64,000 nucleotides of DNA from the NCBI GenBank assembly GCA_943736015.1, contig OX031063.1:3143001-3207000 (forward strand), read 5' to 3'. The position numbers and the translations under genes are program-made. The stretch's first letter is position 1; the number at the start of each line of letters is the position of its first letter. Origin of the DNA: Tridacna crocea. Its lineage: Eukaryota > Mollusca > Bivalvia > Cardiida > Cardiidae. This document shows, in pieces, positions 19,897 to 29,543 of the stretch. Below the pieces are notes generated by a model. The model saw only the letters and a program-made list of their open reading frames with translations. It had not been told where the DNA came from and searched no databases.

Positions 19897-20225
19897 TTAT
19901 ATAATGACTTGCATGCTTTTTGCCATAGCCCTAAGTCACTCCATGAAATAATGTGGCAATCAGAGAAATTTTTTGTGACAATTGTTTCTAACCCCTGCCA
20001 ACATGACTTATAATTCTTTTTCATGTTGGGATTTTCCTGTAATTCAGAATCAAACAAAATAAGCCGGTTTTTCACTACAGTCCCTGACACAAGGTACCAG
20101 ACTGGTCTAGAAAAAAAAAAAATTGGTCGAAATGTTGTTCAAGTCTTGATACTGTTTTAGCCTTCTCCTTAACATATCAACGCTTTCCTAGACTGGTTCT
20201 CATTAGATCCAAGACTGGTCTCATG

Positions 20226-20300
20226 TCAACTTCTTCCAGACTGGCCCATTGTTGGTAAATCAGATGACTGGTTCCGTCTTTTGTAGTCATTCACACTTTT
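20226..20300 (-). CDS. POLR1D: POLR1D (RPAC2) last coding exon
   Basis: On the - strand, acceptor TCATGTATTTCAG is followed by 24 codons and TGA (20226-20228). It begins KSVNDYKRR, which aligns with the charged C-terminal tail after the last helix of RPAC2 (ASIKDYKDQ in the human protein, from memory). It enters in phase 0, matching the phase-0 donor of the previous exon. The tail QSSDLPTMGQSGRS is not conserved as far as I can recall. The short motif GACTGGT/ACCAGTC recurs about five times around this exon (20095-20280), which may be local repeat noise. Confidence 0.75.
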   Translation of the reverse strand, partial: KSVNDYKRRNQSSDLPTMGQSGRS

Positions 20301-20504
20301 CTGAAATACATGATAAAACAGGACATAAACATTCTATGTTTTGACCAAGCAAAACATTTTCAACCCTTTCCTATTCATATTTATCCTGCATCCTGTACAG
20401 TCCACTGGTAAACTATAGGACTTGATATGCAGAGTCTCTGGACTTGACCCTTCCTGGAAGCTCTAGATTTTTCAAGGGACTTTTTTTTTGGGACACAAGA
20501 CATT

Positions 20505-20702
20505 GGGTTCGTATTCATCAACCATTCTTAAGAACATTCTTAGGCTTATTCTGAAGAATTTGTCAGTGTGAAAGTAACAGAACTTCTGATTGGCTAAACC
20601 AATCGGTTTAGCCAATCAGAAGTTCTGTTACTTTCACTGTCAGAAAATCTTGAAGACTGAGACAAAGAATGTTCTTAAGAATGGTTGGTGAATACAAATC
20701 CT
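20505..20702 (+). mobile_element. family E MITE in POLR1D intron
   Basis: Inverted ends TCGTATTCATCAACCATTCT and AGAATGGTTGGTGAATACA; inner palindrome AACTTCTGATTGGCTAAACC around CAATCGG. Confidence 0.8.
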
Positions 20703-20763
20703 GACCTAGAACTGGTGAAACCAAGGACGTACATAAACATGTGAGCTAGCTGTGAAGTATGTT

Positions 20764-21018
20764 TGTATTGGAGTTTCATGCCATTTTAACAGGTTAAGTC
20801 ATATCATGGCGGTCAGTGACACACTGATATGTTTCCTGGCTTTCTCACACCAGTACTGACACAATTTTTTTTCCAAAGCCACAGACGACTTTTCTCACAT
20901 GCATTGGTGAGAGGTGAGAAATTGTCATGAAGAAAGTTCACCGCAACCTGGTATCACACCCGCAACCTCAAGGCCAAGAGTCAACTATGCTAAGTACTGA
21001 ACTACCCTGCCTGGCCAG
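20764..21018 (-). mobile_element. SINE type 3
   Basis: Same order as the copy at 43705 (CATATCATGGCGGTCAGTGA, GGCTTTCTCACACCAGTAC, GAGGTGAGAAA). The tRNA-like head at the right end is degraded. Confidence 0.65.
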
Positions 21019-21062
21019 CTGTGATGTGATTGAAACAGTATCAAGAGCTGCCTAAAACACCA

Positions 21063-21280
21063 TTAATCCTTTGCCACACTATCACGAGTTTCAACAAGTC
21101 AAAGGAATAAGTCCTTTGAAAACATTATTGGAAAAAGAGAAAATGCTGGTAACCAGCATTTTCTCCTTTTCCCACAATGTTTTTGAAACCCTATAAAGGA
21201 CAAACAAAAATTCATCATTTTAGCAGCATTTGATATGTTGTCAAATGCTTCTAATTTGTTTTTGTCCAAATTTTTTACGA
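21063..21280 (+). mobile_element. hpA copy in POLR1D intron
   Basis: Hairpin GAGAAAATGCTGGTAACCAG intact; long arm diverged. Confidence 0.7.
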
Positions 21281-21486
21281 CATGATCCTGACTTTCAACC
21301 ACATTGAAGAAGAAAGCTTTTATAAACACTGTGGGGAAAAAAGACAATGCTAGTAACAGACCTTTCATCTTTTTCCCACAATGTTTTGTACTCTATCATA
21401 GACAGAAACTATAATTTTCACTACAACTATTTAATTTCTTATATGCCAATGATTTCAATTTTGACTGTCTGAATTTTGTCATTTCG
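21278..21486 (+). mobile_element. hpA copy, diverged
   Basis: Loop changed to GCTAGTAACAGACC; starts directly after the previous copy. Confidence 0.6.
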
Positions 21487-21568
21487 GTTTGTTTTGTCCT
21501 AAATGGTCTTGCTTTGAAGAAAGCGCAGCAGGGCCCCATACACATAATAATTATCCCTATATTTGCAG

Positions 21569-21888
21569 CCGAGCCCTGGTAGCTCAGTTGGTAGCATGCA
21601 GGACTGGTGAACATGGGGTCCAGGGTTTGATCCCTGGCTATGACCCCTGGCTTGGCCAATTTCTTTCCGAGGATTGATGATAGTCACTGCGACAGGATTC
21701 TTCCTCTCCCACCGCTGACCATTGTTTCGAGTATAACCATGTGGGGGAAGCAGCCAGTGGCTTGGAAAGAAAATTGTGTGAAGTACTGGTAAAACAAACA
21801 CCAGGAACACATGGATAGGTGCACTGGCCGCCATGATGTAACTAAAATAATGTTGCAAATGGCGTTAAACACCATACAATCAATCAAC
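21569..21888 (+). mobile_element. tRNA-derived SINE type 2
   Basis: Head GCCCTGGTAGCTCAGTTGGT and AGGGTTTGATCCCTGGC; body GATAGTCACTGCGACAGGAT, CCACCGCTGACCATTGTTT, CTTGGAAAGAAAATTGTG. The tail is GCGTTAAACACCATACAATC then (AATC)n. Confidence 0.85.
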
Positions 21889-21909
21889 TATATTCACAAA
21901 AGTACTTAC

Positions 21910-21989
21910 CTCATATGTTCTCAACACATGTTCACTCAGTGTAGTTAAATCTTTGAGACCTTTTATCAGGACATCTCTAGCTGGCTTCC
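21910..21989 (-). CDS. POLR1D: POLR1D (RPAC2) penultimate coding exon
   Basis: Read on the - strand: acceptor TTTTCTTTCCAG, 80 nt, then donor GTAAGT. It encodes GKPARDVLIKGLKDL followed by TTLSEHVLRTYE, the C-terminal amphipathic helix of the AC19/RPB11-like fold (GL.DL....H.L...E pattern). Phase 2 entry completes a Gly codon split with the upstream exon and it ends in phase 0. An hpA copy begins only about 20 bp beyond the acceptor side (22010), and a SINE ends about 20 bp beyond the donor side (21888), so the exon sits in a narrow unique island. Confidence 0.88.
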
Positions 21990-22009
21990 CTGGAAAGAAA
22001 ATTTTTACA

Positions 22010-22244
22010 TTAATTCTTTACCGCACAATGCACACTTTTAATGACCCTGAATAAGAAGCCTTGTGAAAACATTTTGGGAAAAGGAGAAAATGCTGGTAAG
22101 CAGTATTTTCTTCTTTTCCCAGAATGTTAACTACCCACTCGCCCAGGCAAAGAAAAAATTCACCATTTAGGCCATTGAAATTGTCATCTGCAAATGCTCT
22201 CTGTTTGGACAAGGCTACAATTTTGTCGTCTGGTAAAGGGTTAA
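22010..22244 (+). mobile_element. hpA copy beside POLR1D exon
   Basis: AAAGAAAAAATTCACCATTT subfamily; TTAA both ends; begins 20 bp from the exon acceptor. Confidence 0.8.
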
Positions 22245-22305
22245 ATTGACCAAATGACAAAGATTTAGACACAGCCATATGAAAGTTGTTTGCAGATGAT
22301 ATAAG
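22245..22305 (-). mobile_element. hpA long-arm fragment
   Basis: CCAAATGACAAAGATTTAGA .. GCAGATGATA only. Confidence 0.5.
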
Positions 22306-22398
22306 CAACTAAACATACGTAAAGTATGCAAGAGTTACAGCAATCTACTAATACCCCATGTCTCACTCTTAGCCTTTACCAAATTATCCTTTAATTCT

Positions 22399-22626
22399 TT
22401 AACTCTTTACCACACGAGAAAATTTTAGACTGGTCCAAATTGAAAGCATTTGCAGACAACAAAATAAAGGTAACTGAAAAATTGAAATTTGTTCTGGGAA
22501 GGGTAGAAAACACTGTGGGAAAAGGAGAAAATGCTGGTTACTAGCATTTTCTCCTTCTCCCACAGTGTTTTCAATAGGCTTCTTCTCAGCAGTGTCAAAA
22601 GTAGGGATTGTGTGGTAATGGGTTAA
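22399..22626 (-). mobile_element. hpA copy
   Basis: Full length; CACTGTGGG/CCCACAGTG stem; TTAA both ends. Confidence 0.85.
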
Positions 22627-22719
22627 ACTAAAGCTTTTCACTGCTGTAAGACGGTAAAACCCCAGCCAATATTTCTGGTCTGCAAATAACTCAATTTCAT
22701 GTTTGCTTTTGCTCTGGAT

Positions 22720-22815
22720 GTCTCAGTAAAGCTAACAGCATAGATAAGACTGCATGACTAGAGCAGACTGATCTCAAACCTTTATCTATACTAGCAGCAA
22801 ACCACCAAGAGTGAA
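22720..22815. mobile_element. family F fragment
   Basis: AAGCTAACAGCATAGATAAG ACTGCATG.. GCAGACTGATCTC resembles the F core. Confidence 0.3.
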
Positions 22816-22832
22816 AGGCATTTTAGGGCCTT

Positions 22833-23061
22833 TTAACTCTTTACCAAACGACAAAATGTTGGACTTGTCCAAATTGAAAGCATCTGCAGACGACAAAGTA
22901 AATATGAATCAAAAATTGAAAAATGATTTGGAAAGGGTAGAAAACATTGTGGGAAAAGGAGAAAATGCTGGTTACCAGCATTTTCTCCTTTTCCCACATT
23001 CTTTTAAAAAGCTTTCTTTCTCAGAGTTGTTAAAAGTCGGGATTGTGTGGTAGCGAGTTAA
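22833..23061 (-). mobile_element. hpA copy
   Basis: Full length 229 bp, TTAA both ends. Confidence 0.85.
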
Positions 23062-23069
23062 GGGGTTAA

Positions 23070-23200
23070 ACAGGAAAATGCCAAGTAGAAAATGCAAGTG
23101 ACCAGCATTTAATCTTCTTTTTTTATCAATGTTTTTTCTACCTTTATGGACAAATCCCATCATTTGAACCATGTATCATTTGCCTGCAACTGCTTTCAAT
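23070..23200 (+). mobile_element. hpA right half, degenerate
   Basis: GAAAATGCAAGTGACCAGCA then a long arm with CATTTGCCTGCAACTGC. Confidence 0.45.
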
Positions 23201-23202
23201 TG

Positions 23203-23395
23203 CACTCATTACAAAACAACAATATTTTAGGCTTGTCCAAATCGAAAGCATTTGCAGACGACAAAATAAAAGTGACTGAAAATTTGAAATTTATTTTGTG
23301 AAGGGTAGAAAACACTGTGGGAAAAGGAGAAAATGTTTTCTAAAGGTTTCTTTCTCAACGTAGACAAAGTTAGGGATTGTGCGGTAATAGGTTAA
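23203..23395 (-). mobile_element. hpA copy with right stem deleted
   Basis: GGAGAAAATG is fused directly to TTTTCTAAAGG, removing the loop and about 35 bp. Confidence 0.75.
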
Positions 23396-23585
23396 GTGGC
23401 CTAAATATTGAAAGCACTTTCGAGTGGCAGATTAAGAGTGGATCATATGATTACACATTATTTGTCTTGGAAGGTTGAAAAACATTGCAGAAACAGAAAA
23501 AAATGTTGGTTACCAGCTTTTTCTCCTTTTGCAATAAGCATTCTGCTGTAGGGTCATTTAATTTCAAGGTTGTGACGAAAGTTTA
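23392..23585 (-). mobile_element. hpA copy, degenerate
   Basis: Shares the preceding TTAA; residual ATGTTGGTTACCAGC loop. Confidence 0.5.
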
Positions 23586-23606
23586 ATGAAATTGTTTAAA
23601 CTTTAC

Positions 23607-23683
23607 CATGTGTCTGAATCCTGACATTGATCTTGTCCTCTGATGGGTGGGGTATTGTGTAGCCACAAAAACTGACATCAGGG
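23607..23683 (-). CDS. POLR1D: POLR1D (RPAC2) internal coding exon
   Basis: On the - strand, acceptor GTGTTTCAG, 77 nt, donor GTAAAG. It encodes (N)PDVSFCGYTIPHPSEDK then INVRIQTH(G), the diagnostic RPAC2 block after [13 protein letters not shown]. The first base completes an Asn codon begun in the upstream exon and the last base opens a Gly codon finished in the next exon, so the phases agree on both sides. The intron to the next exon is 1617 bp and holds several hpA copies. Confidence 0.92.
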
Positions 23684-23708
23684 CTGAAACACAGTAGTGG
23701 CAAGTACT

Positions 23709-23862
23709 TTAACCCTTTCCCAAACAAGCCCTGGTTTTTACGTTTCTGCAGTAAAAGTCTTTAAAAAGGAACTTTCTGCAATTTTCTCCAAATCTAAAAA
23801 TGTCGTCTGCAAACTCTTTTGGTTTGGAAGAGTCCAAAATTTGTCGTTTGGGAAAGGGTGAA
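23709..23862 (+). mobile_element. hpA copy without hairpin
   Basis: Both termini and part of each arm; the centre is reduced to GTAAAAGTCTTTAAAAAGGA. Confidence 0.65.
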
Positions 23863-23904
23863 AGTTCATTTCAAATGACATGACAGATCCACTCTGATCT
23901 GAAT

Positions 23905-24133
23905 TTAACCCTTTCCCAAACGACAAACTTTTGGACTAGACCTAATTGAAAGCATTTGCAGACAACAATTCAACTCTTGCTGAAAAGATGATTGCTGTCT
24001 ATGATAGGGTAGAAAACATTGTGGGAAAAGGAGAAAATGCTGGTTACCAGCATTTTCTCCTTTTCCCACAATGTTTTCAAAAGGCTACTATTCCAGACCT
24101 GTAAAAACCAGGGATTGTTTGGGAAAGGGTTAA
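23905..24133 (-). mobile_element. hpA copy
   Basis: 229 bp with TTAA both ends; terminal CCCTTTCCCA pairs with TGGGAAAGGG, a compensated variant of the usual ends. Confidence 0.88.
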
Positions 24134-24544
24134 GCTCAGTGCAGTCTCATGGCAATCTGTACAATAAACATAAGCAAGTCAAATTTTGTTTATCATCTGA
24201 AGAAAAGAACAGACAGTCGGAGTAAATAAACTAGAGTATAGACTGATTTACTGGTACCTTTCCATTCTGCAGATGAGCCTTTTTGTCTTGTAGTAGACCA
24301 GTTTTGGAAACAATTTGACAAAGGAGAAATTGCTCATAATAACAAATTAAATCCTTTGTCACCATGTTTCACATCTGAGTGCTTTTCAAAACTTGGCAAA
24401 TGGAAAAACATAAAATGATATCATTGTGTAACCCATTTGTGACAACATTTGAATGTTTTCAAGTATATTCATTTATTACATCCTAATCCATTAAATATTA
24501 TAAAATGTTCATACAGCTGGCCATGAGAATGAGGGGGTAATGAA
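24134..24544. other. intronic spacer, weak hpB-like remnant
   Basis: ACAAAGGAGAAATTGCTCAT..CCTTTGTCACCATGTTTC (24317-24368) hints at a decayed hpB; otherwise nothing. Confidence 0.35.
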
Positions 24545-24773
24545 TTAACCCATTACCACACATTCCCTACCTTCGGCGCCCCTGAGAAAGAGGCCTTTTG
24601 AAAACACTGTGGGAAAAGGAGAAAATGCTGGTAACCAGCACTTTCTCCTTTTCCCACAATGTTTTCTACCCTTCTAAGAACAAATTTCAATTTTTCAGTC
24701 ACCTTTATTTTGTCGTCTGCAAATGCTTTCAGTTTGGATGAGTCTAAATTTTCCTTGTGTGGTAAAGAGTTCA
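24545..24773 (+). mobile_element. hpA copy
   Basis: 229 bp; TTAA left, TTCA right. Confidence 0.85.
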
Positions 24774-24942
24774 TCCTCTACCAAACGATAAAATTTTTCA
24801 CTTGAACAAATGGAGAGCAATTGCAAAGACAAAATAAGTGCAGCCCAAAATTTAATTATGATTTCTACTTTTTTTTTTATAGGGCGCAAACAATGTTTTC
24901 TAAAGCCCTCTTTTTCAGGTTTTTTTTTTTAATCTCTTTATA
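24770..24942 (-). mobile_element. hpA copy without hairpin
   Basis: Long arm and right terminal parts only; T-runs at both junctions. Confidence 0.5.
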
Positions 24943-25148
24943 GCATAATCCTGAATTTATCCGACTCTGTGAAAAGACGCCTTTTGAAAACATTGTGGTA
25001 CAAGGAGAAAATGCTGATTACCAGGATTTTCTCCATTTCCCACACAAAGTTTTCCTCTCTTTCAATTTTAATTCAAATTTCAAGTTTTGTCATCTGCAAA
25101 TGCTTTCAATTTAAACAAGTCCATTTATGTCCTCTGGTGAAGAATTAA
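24929..25148 (+). mobile_element. hpA copy
   Basis: TTAA both ends, stem with several mismatches, loop GCTGATTACCAGG. Confidence 0.7.
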
Positions 25149-25164
25149 ACAAATGATTCGTGAG

Positions 25165-25422
25165 TTAACTCTTTACCAAACGACAAAAGTTTGGACTGGT
25201 CCAAATTGAAAGGATTTGCAGACGACAAATTAAATGTAACTGAAATGATGATTTTTGTTTTGGATGAGGAAGAAAACATTGCGGGAAAAGGAGAAAATGC
25301 TGGTTACTACCAGCATTTTCTCCTTTTCCCACAATGTTGTCCCACAATGTTTTCCCACAATGTTTTCAAAAGCTGTTTCCTACAGGGTGGTTAAAACTCG
25401 GGATCATGTGGCAATGGGTTAA
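25165..25422 (-). mobile_element. hpA copy with triplicated stem edge
   Basis: CCCACAATGTTGT / CCCACAATGTTTT occurs three times in tandem (25327-25364). Ends 28 bp before the POLR1D exon. Confidence 0.8.
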
Positions 25423-25450
25423 CAGTTACTCGAGACATACATGTACTTAC

Positions 25451-25551
25451 TTCTTCATAATCATGTATCTCAGAGAATTCCCCAGAGTGTGATCTTCCCC
25501 ATTAAACACAAAAGTCTTTATTGTCTCATCTTCGTCATTCTCACCCTGTAA
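25451..25551 (-). CDS. POLR1D: POLR1D (RPAC2) coding exon with the HTLGNSLR core
   Basis: RPAC2/AC19 is the small alpha-like assembly subunit shared by RNA polymerases I and III and pairs with RPAC1/AC40. On the - strand, acceptor TTTCTATACAG and donor GTAAGTACAT bound 101 nt encoding [20 protein letters not shown] and then [13 protein letters not shown], the signature dimerisation motif of the family. A second AG lies 6 nt downstream, so NAG-type alternative acceptor use (plus or minus LQ, in frame) is possible. The four exons found give 110 residues against about 133 in human. The missing N-terminal residues must come from one or more exons above 25551 that I could not identify. Confidence 0.93.
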
Positions 25552-25626
25552 CTGTATAGAAAAAAATCAAATTTACTGAGAGTCTTTGGAAGTCTTCCAG
25601 ATAATATGTATGTTGTTATGGCTCTC

Positions 25627-25855
25627 TTAGTTCTTTACCAAACAGCAAAATTTTGGACGCGCCCAAATTGAAAGCACTTTGAGACAACAAAATAAATGTG
25701 ACTGTAAAATTGGAATTAAGTTTGGGAAGGATAGAAAACATTGTGGAAATAGGAGAAAATACTGGTTACCAGCATTTTCTCCTTTTCCCACAATGTTTTC
25801 AAAAGCTTTCTTTCTCAGGGTCATTAAAAGTCAGGATTGTATGGTAAAGAGTAAA
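25627..25855 (-). mobile_element. hpA copy
   Basis: 229 bp; TTAG left and GTAA right; intact loop. Confidence 0.8.
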
Positions 25856-26148
25856 GCCTTTACAACACAATCCCAAATTATAATGACCCAAAGAAAAGAG
25901 GCTTCTGAAACATTGTGTGAAAAGGAGAAAATGCTGATTACTAGACCCGCCATAACTGAAAGCTTTAAAATTTTGCAGATGATTGTTTCAGTGTGGCCCA
26001 AATAATGGGAATTTTCTTTGATAGAGTAGGAAACATTGTGGGAAAAGGGAAAAAAAATGCTGGTTACCAGCACTTTCTCCTTATTCCACAATGTTTTTAA
26101 AAGACTTCTTCTCAATTGTCATAAAGAGTAGGCATTATGTGGTCAAAT
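25856..26148. mobile_element. hpA mosaic
   Basis: A left half (+) joined at CTGATTACTAGACC to a - type copy with CAGTGTGGCCCAAAT and a full hairpin. Confidence 0.55.
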
Positions 26149-26190
26149 GCTAGAATGGTTGAGTCTTAAAGTTTGTTGTATGGCATAGGG

Positions 26191-26280
26191 TTATTTATAA
26201 ACAAACAGTCCCTAGTTTTAATAGTCCTAAGAAAGAAGCCGGCTGAAAACACTGTGGAAGAAAGAGAAAATACTATATAT
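26191..26280 (+). mobile_element. hpA left half
   Basis: AAACAGTCCCTAGTTTTAAT short arm plus left stem, ending in a TATA run. Confidence 0.55.
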
Positions 26281-26439
26281 ATAATCTTTATTTTCTGCAT
26301 GAATGAAGATTGCAGAAGAATACATATGAACAAACAAACAAAATATACATAGTGCAGTGCAAATGAACAATAATGTGATAGTTTGGCCACATTGTCTGTA
26401 TGTATGACATATAGCCCATATATATAATAAACGTATATA

Positions 26440-26666
26440 CAATTACAACCAATGCTATGTCCCTTTAAAGATCAGAGTAAGGGATTTTGAAAACATTATG
26501 GGAAGAGCAGAAAGCACTGGTATCTAGCATTATCTCCTTTTCCCACAATGTCCTCTACCATTTCAAAGACAGATGCCTTAACTTTAGGCATTTGTGATTT
26601 GTCATCTACATCGACCTTCAGTTCAGTGCGGTCTAGAACACTGAATTTCTGGTAAAGAGTTTAATC
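26440..26666 (+). mobile_element. hpA copy, degenerate
   Basis: GAAAACATTATGGGAAGAGC .. TCTCCTTTTCCCACAATG with loop CACTGGTATCTAGC. Confidence 0.5.
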
Positions 26667-26725
26667 ATTAAAAGAGATTAACCCATCCGAGACAGGTTCT
26701 ACAGACTTTGGATATTCAGTTTAAA

Positions 26726-26926
26726 TTAACCTTTTCTCACTAAATCCCTGGTTCTGAGGATTGCAGTCTCTTGAAAATACTCTTGGGAAACCAGAAAATG
26801 CTGGTTATCTGCTTTTTCCACTATGCTTTCTGTCCAATGAAAGACAGACATAATACTTTGAGAGCTTTGAGCTACAAGCACATTCATTTTGCCTTCAGCA
26901 ATTGCATTCATTAATTGCCTAATTAA
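26726..26926 (+). mobile_element. hpA copy, degenerate
   Basis: TTAA both ends, shared on the right with hpB; CCCTGGTTCTGAGG short arm; short hairpin. Confidence 0.5.
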
Positions 26927-27152
26927 CCCTTTACCTGATATGCCAATTTGAGGCTCTTCCATTTCAGCAGCAAATAAAGATATAATGTCAAAAATATGGA
27001 CAAATGAGGATGCAAATATCTGATTGAGTGGAAAACATTGTGGGAATAGGAGAAATTGCTCGTTTCTAGCAATTTCTCCTTTTCCCACTATGTTTTCAAA
27101 AGCTGTCTGTTGTTAATACCTCAAAAGGAGTATCTATGGAGTAAAGGGTTAA
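26923..27152 (+). mobile_element. hpB-type copy with hybrid stem
   Basis: The loop region GAAATTGCTCGTTTCTAGCA is hpB-like, but the stem has the hpA sequence TTGTGGGAATAGGAG. TTAA both ends. Confidence 0.75.
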
Positions 27153-27215
27153 AAAAATTGATCGGTGAACAGTAGGATCTTTAATAAATTCCACTTGATT
27201 TAGCGTAGAATGAAT

Positions 27216-28164
27216 GGTTCCGGGCTTGTTCGTCCCAAAACCAGTTCGTCCCTGGGCTTATTCGTCCCTGGGCTTATTCACCCGGGCTCGTTCGTCCGGG
27301 CTTGTTCGTCCCACACCACCGTTTCGATCTTATTGGAATATAATCGCTATGTGCCCTCCAAAGTAAACTTTTATTTTTAACATGCAAGTACTTTGAACAA
27401 AACGTACTTATGCTTTGTTTTTGCCTCACTTAAAGTCGTATTTTGAACAGAACAGAAACTGAATTAATGACCCAAGACTTTAACACACAATGTCTCTGCA
27501 TCGCCTCTTGCCTAGACTAGCGACCTTACATTACAATATTTATTGAAAATCCATATGTACATGTACATGTATGTATATATGATTTGTTATTTAATTTCTT
27601 TCCTAAATATCATGTTGGGGATGACGTCAATGGCATTTTTCATTTACTTTAGTTTCTTCTCTAAATGTAACGATGGGAATGACACCATTGATATTGTTTT
27701 CTTTTACTTAGTTGAGTTTGAAAATATTTATTTTACATCGATTGAGAAACAAGTTCTGACAAGTTATACTAATGTCTCTTGATTCTGATTCTTGGGAAGT
27801 ACACCAGTACTCACGCCGAATGTGTGGGCCGATGATAAATCCTGAAGTTGACACCCACTCCCGGGAATCAAACTCAGGAAACTTTGGTTAAGAGGCCGAT
27901 GCTCTACGTCACGACCACGGACACCATATTTCTTTCACTTTATAATTAACTTTGGTTGAGTAAAATGGAAGGCAATAATGCGCAGTTACAACCTTTTCAA
28001 AATCCGTGAAGAATTCACTATGGACACTTTGGTTGGCAGATACAAAAGTTGGGACGAACAAGCCCGGATCAACGAGAAATCAGTTGGGACGAACAAGCCC
28101 GGACGAATGAGCCCGGACGAACAAGCCCGGGCGAACAAGCCCAGGGACGAACAAGCCCGTTACC
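27216..28164. mobile_element. 949-bp foldback-like element
   Basis: The ends are inverted and themselves tandem: CGGGCTTGTTCGTCCC repeats on the left (27216-27312) and GGGACGAACAAGCCCG repeats on the right (28050-28164). It is flanked by GAATGAAT on both sides (27208-27215 and 28165-28172). No transposase-like frame inside. The centre includes a SINE-like segment and an hpB empty site. Confidence 0.75.
27795..27935 (-). mobile_element. tRNA-like SINE segment (type 4)
   Basis: On the - strand GTGGTCGTGACGTAGAGCAT (A box) and GAGTTTGATTCCCGGG (B box), inside the foldback element. Confidence 0.5.
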
Positions 28165-28172
28165 GAATGAAT

Positions 28173-28606
28173 GTGGTGATCTAGTACAAATGTGGAAGTA
28201 AAAAAACCGCGAATTTGATCTACTCTTTTCGCTTTCTTTTAAAGTTTACACTGTACTTTGAAGAGAAATCATACAATGTCAATTCTGTTTTTCTTTTCAT
28301 CAAAGGCATCCATTTCACAAATTGAAAAACAGCTAATAGATCAGCCTACTGTTTCCGACGTTCACATGTTTTTCTTTTATTTTATTTGGTCGTGCTTGTT
28401 TGGAGGAAATGTTAATAACTCCTGCAGTATATTTTCGAATCTGAAAATGAAGTTTATTTGGTAAATGCGCTATACGTTTGCAATTCAATTTAGGTATTGT
28501 TTCACCTCCATTATTGTTATAAAGCATAATATGTCTGAAAATAGAAAGTGAGGTATGAAAACGCAATTGATTCGATTAAAGCTATAGGCCTAGATCTAGA
28601 AGAATT
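28173..28606. other. no feature recognised
   Basis: AT-rich; short open frames only. Confidence 0.4.
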
Positions 28607-28690
28607 GGGGTCAAATCGCCCACTCCCAAAACGGCCCACTTCCAAAACGGTCCAATACCGAAACGGCCCAAAACTGAAACGGCCCACTTT
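28607..28690. repeat. tandem phrase repeat (AAACGGCCCA)n
   Basis: About six copies of AAACGGCCCACTTCCA-like units, built like the ends of the foldback element at 27216; possibly one end of a related element. Confidence 0.6.
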
Positions 28691-29038
28691 TTTTTCTTGC
28701 TTTATTCTTAAGTAATGGAATCTCTACGTAATGTTTTTGTTATACATGTATGCAAGTTTTCATGCATTTGTTCGATCATCTCATCCAGATACATGTATCT
28801 AGGGAAGAAATCAATGCAGTTCTCTAGCCTTTTTTTTTTCAGGTCAGTTTAAATAGAAATGGGATAAACTGGAGCATAAGACCGGTCCCGCATAAGACGA
28901 TTGAAAGAAAAACGCACAGGCTGAATTAAATCTACATCTTTTATTTACCTCTTTTCAAATATTTATGCAACAAACGCGCGAACTTGTGAAACTTACTGAG
29001 CAAACCGCTAAAGGCTTTAGCAACACTTTTAAACCCTT
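28691..29038. other. AT-rich spacer, nothing recognised
   Basis: Contains CATAAGACCGGTCCCGCATA but no matching partner in the window. Confidence 0.35.
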
Positions 29039-29265
29039 TTAATCCTACCAAATCGTAAAATTTTTAGACAGGTTCAAATTCAAAGCTCTTGCAGACAAAA
29101 AAATAAATGTAACTCAAAAATTGAAATTTGTTTCCAGCAGGGTGGAAAATATTGCGAGAAAATGAGAAAATGCCGGTTACCATCGTTTTCTCCTTTTCCC
29201 ACAATGTTTTCAAAAGGCTTTTATCTCAGGGTCGTGAAAACCAGAGACTGGTTGGAAAAAGTTAA
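29039..29265 (-). mobile_element. hpA copy
   Basis: TTAA both ends; stem worn (GCGAGAAAATGAG), loop GCCGGTTACCATC. Confidence 0.75.
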
Positions 29266-29269
29266 CTTT

Positions 29270-29400
29270 TTAAATTGCCAAAACTTTACAATGTTGAAGT
29301 CAAAAGTATTTGTAGACGAAAAATGGAATGCAGCTCAGATTGCATCTATGAAAACACAGCAGGAAAAAGAGAAAACAATATTCACACAAGGAATCTTGGA
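29270..29400 (-). mobile_element. hpA left half, degenerate
   Basis: GAAGTCAAAAGTATTTGTAG .. GCAGCTCAGATT. Confidence 0.4.
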
Positions 29401-29423
29401 CAAACATTGTAAAATACGAGTGT

Positions 29424-29486
29424 AGGACAAAACCCCCTGGGACAAAAACCCCTCTAGGATAAAACCCCCATGGACAAATACCACAA
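29424..29486. repeat. tandem phrase repeat (GGACAAAACCCCC)n
   Basis: Four units, GGACAAAACCCCCTGGGACA and so on; same architecture as 27216 and 28607. Confidence 0.6.
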
Positions 29487-29543
29487 TTTTTTTTTTCTCT
29501 AATTTTATGATTCTTAATTACTGATGATTTGTATTGTTTTTTC

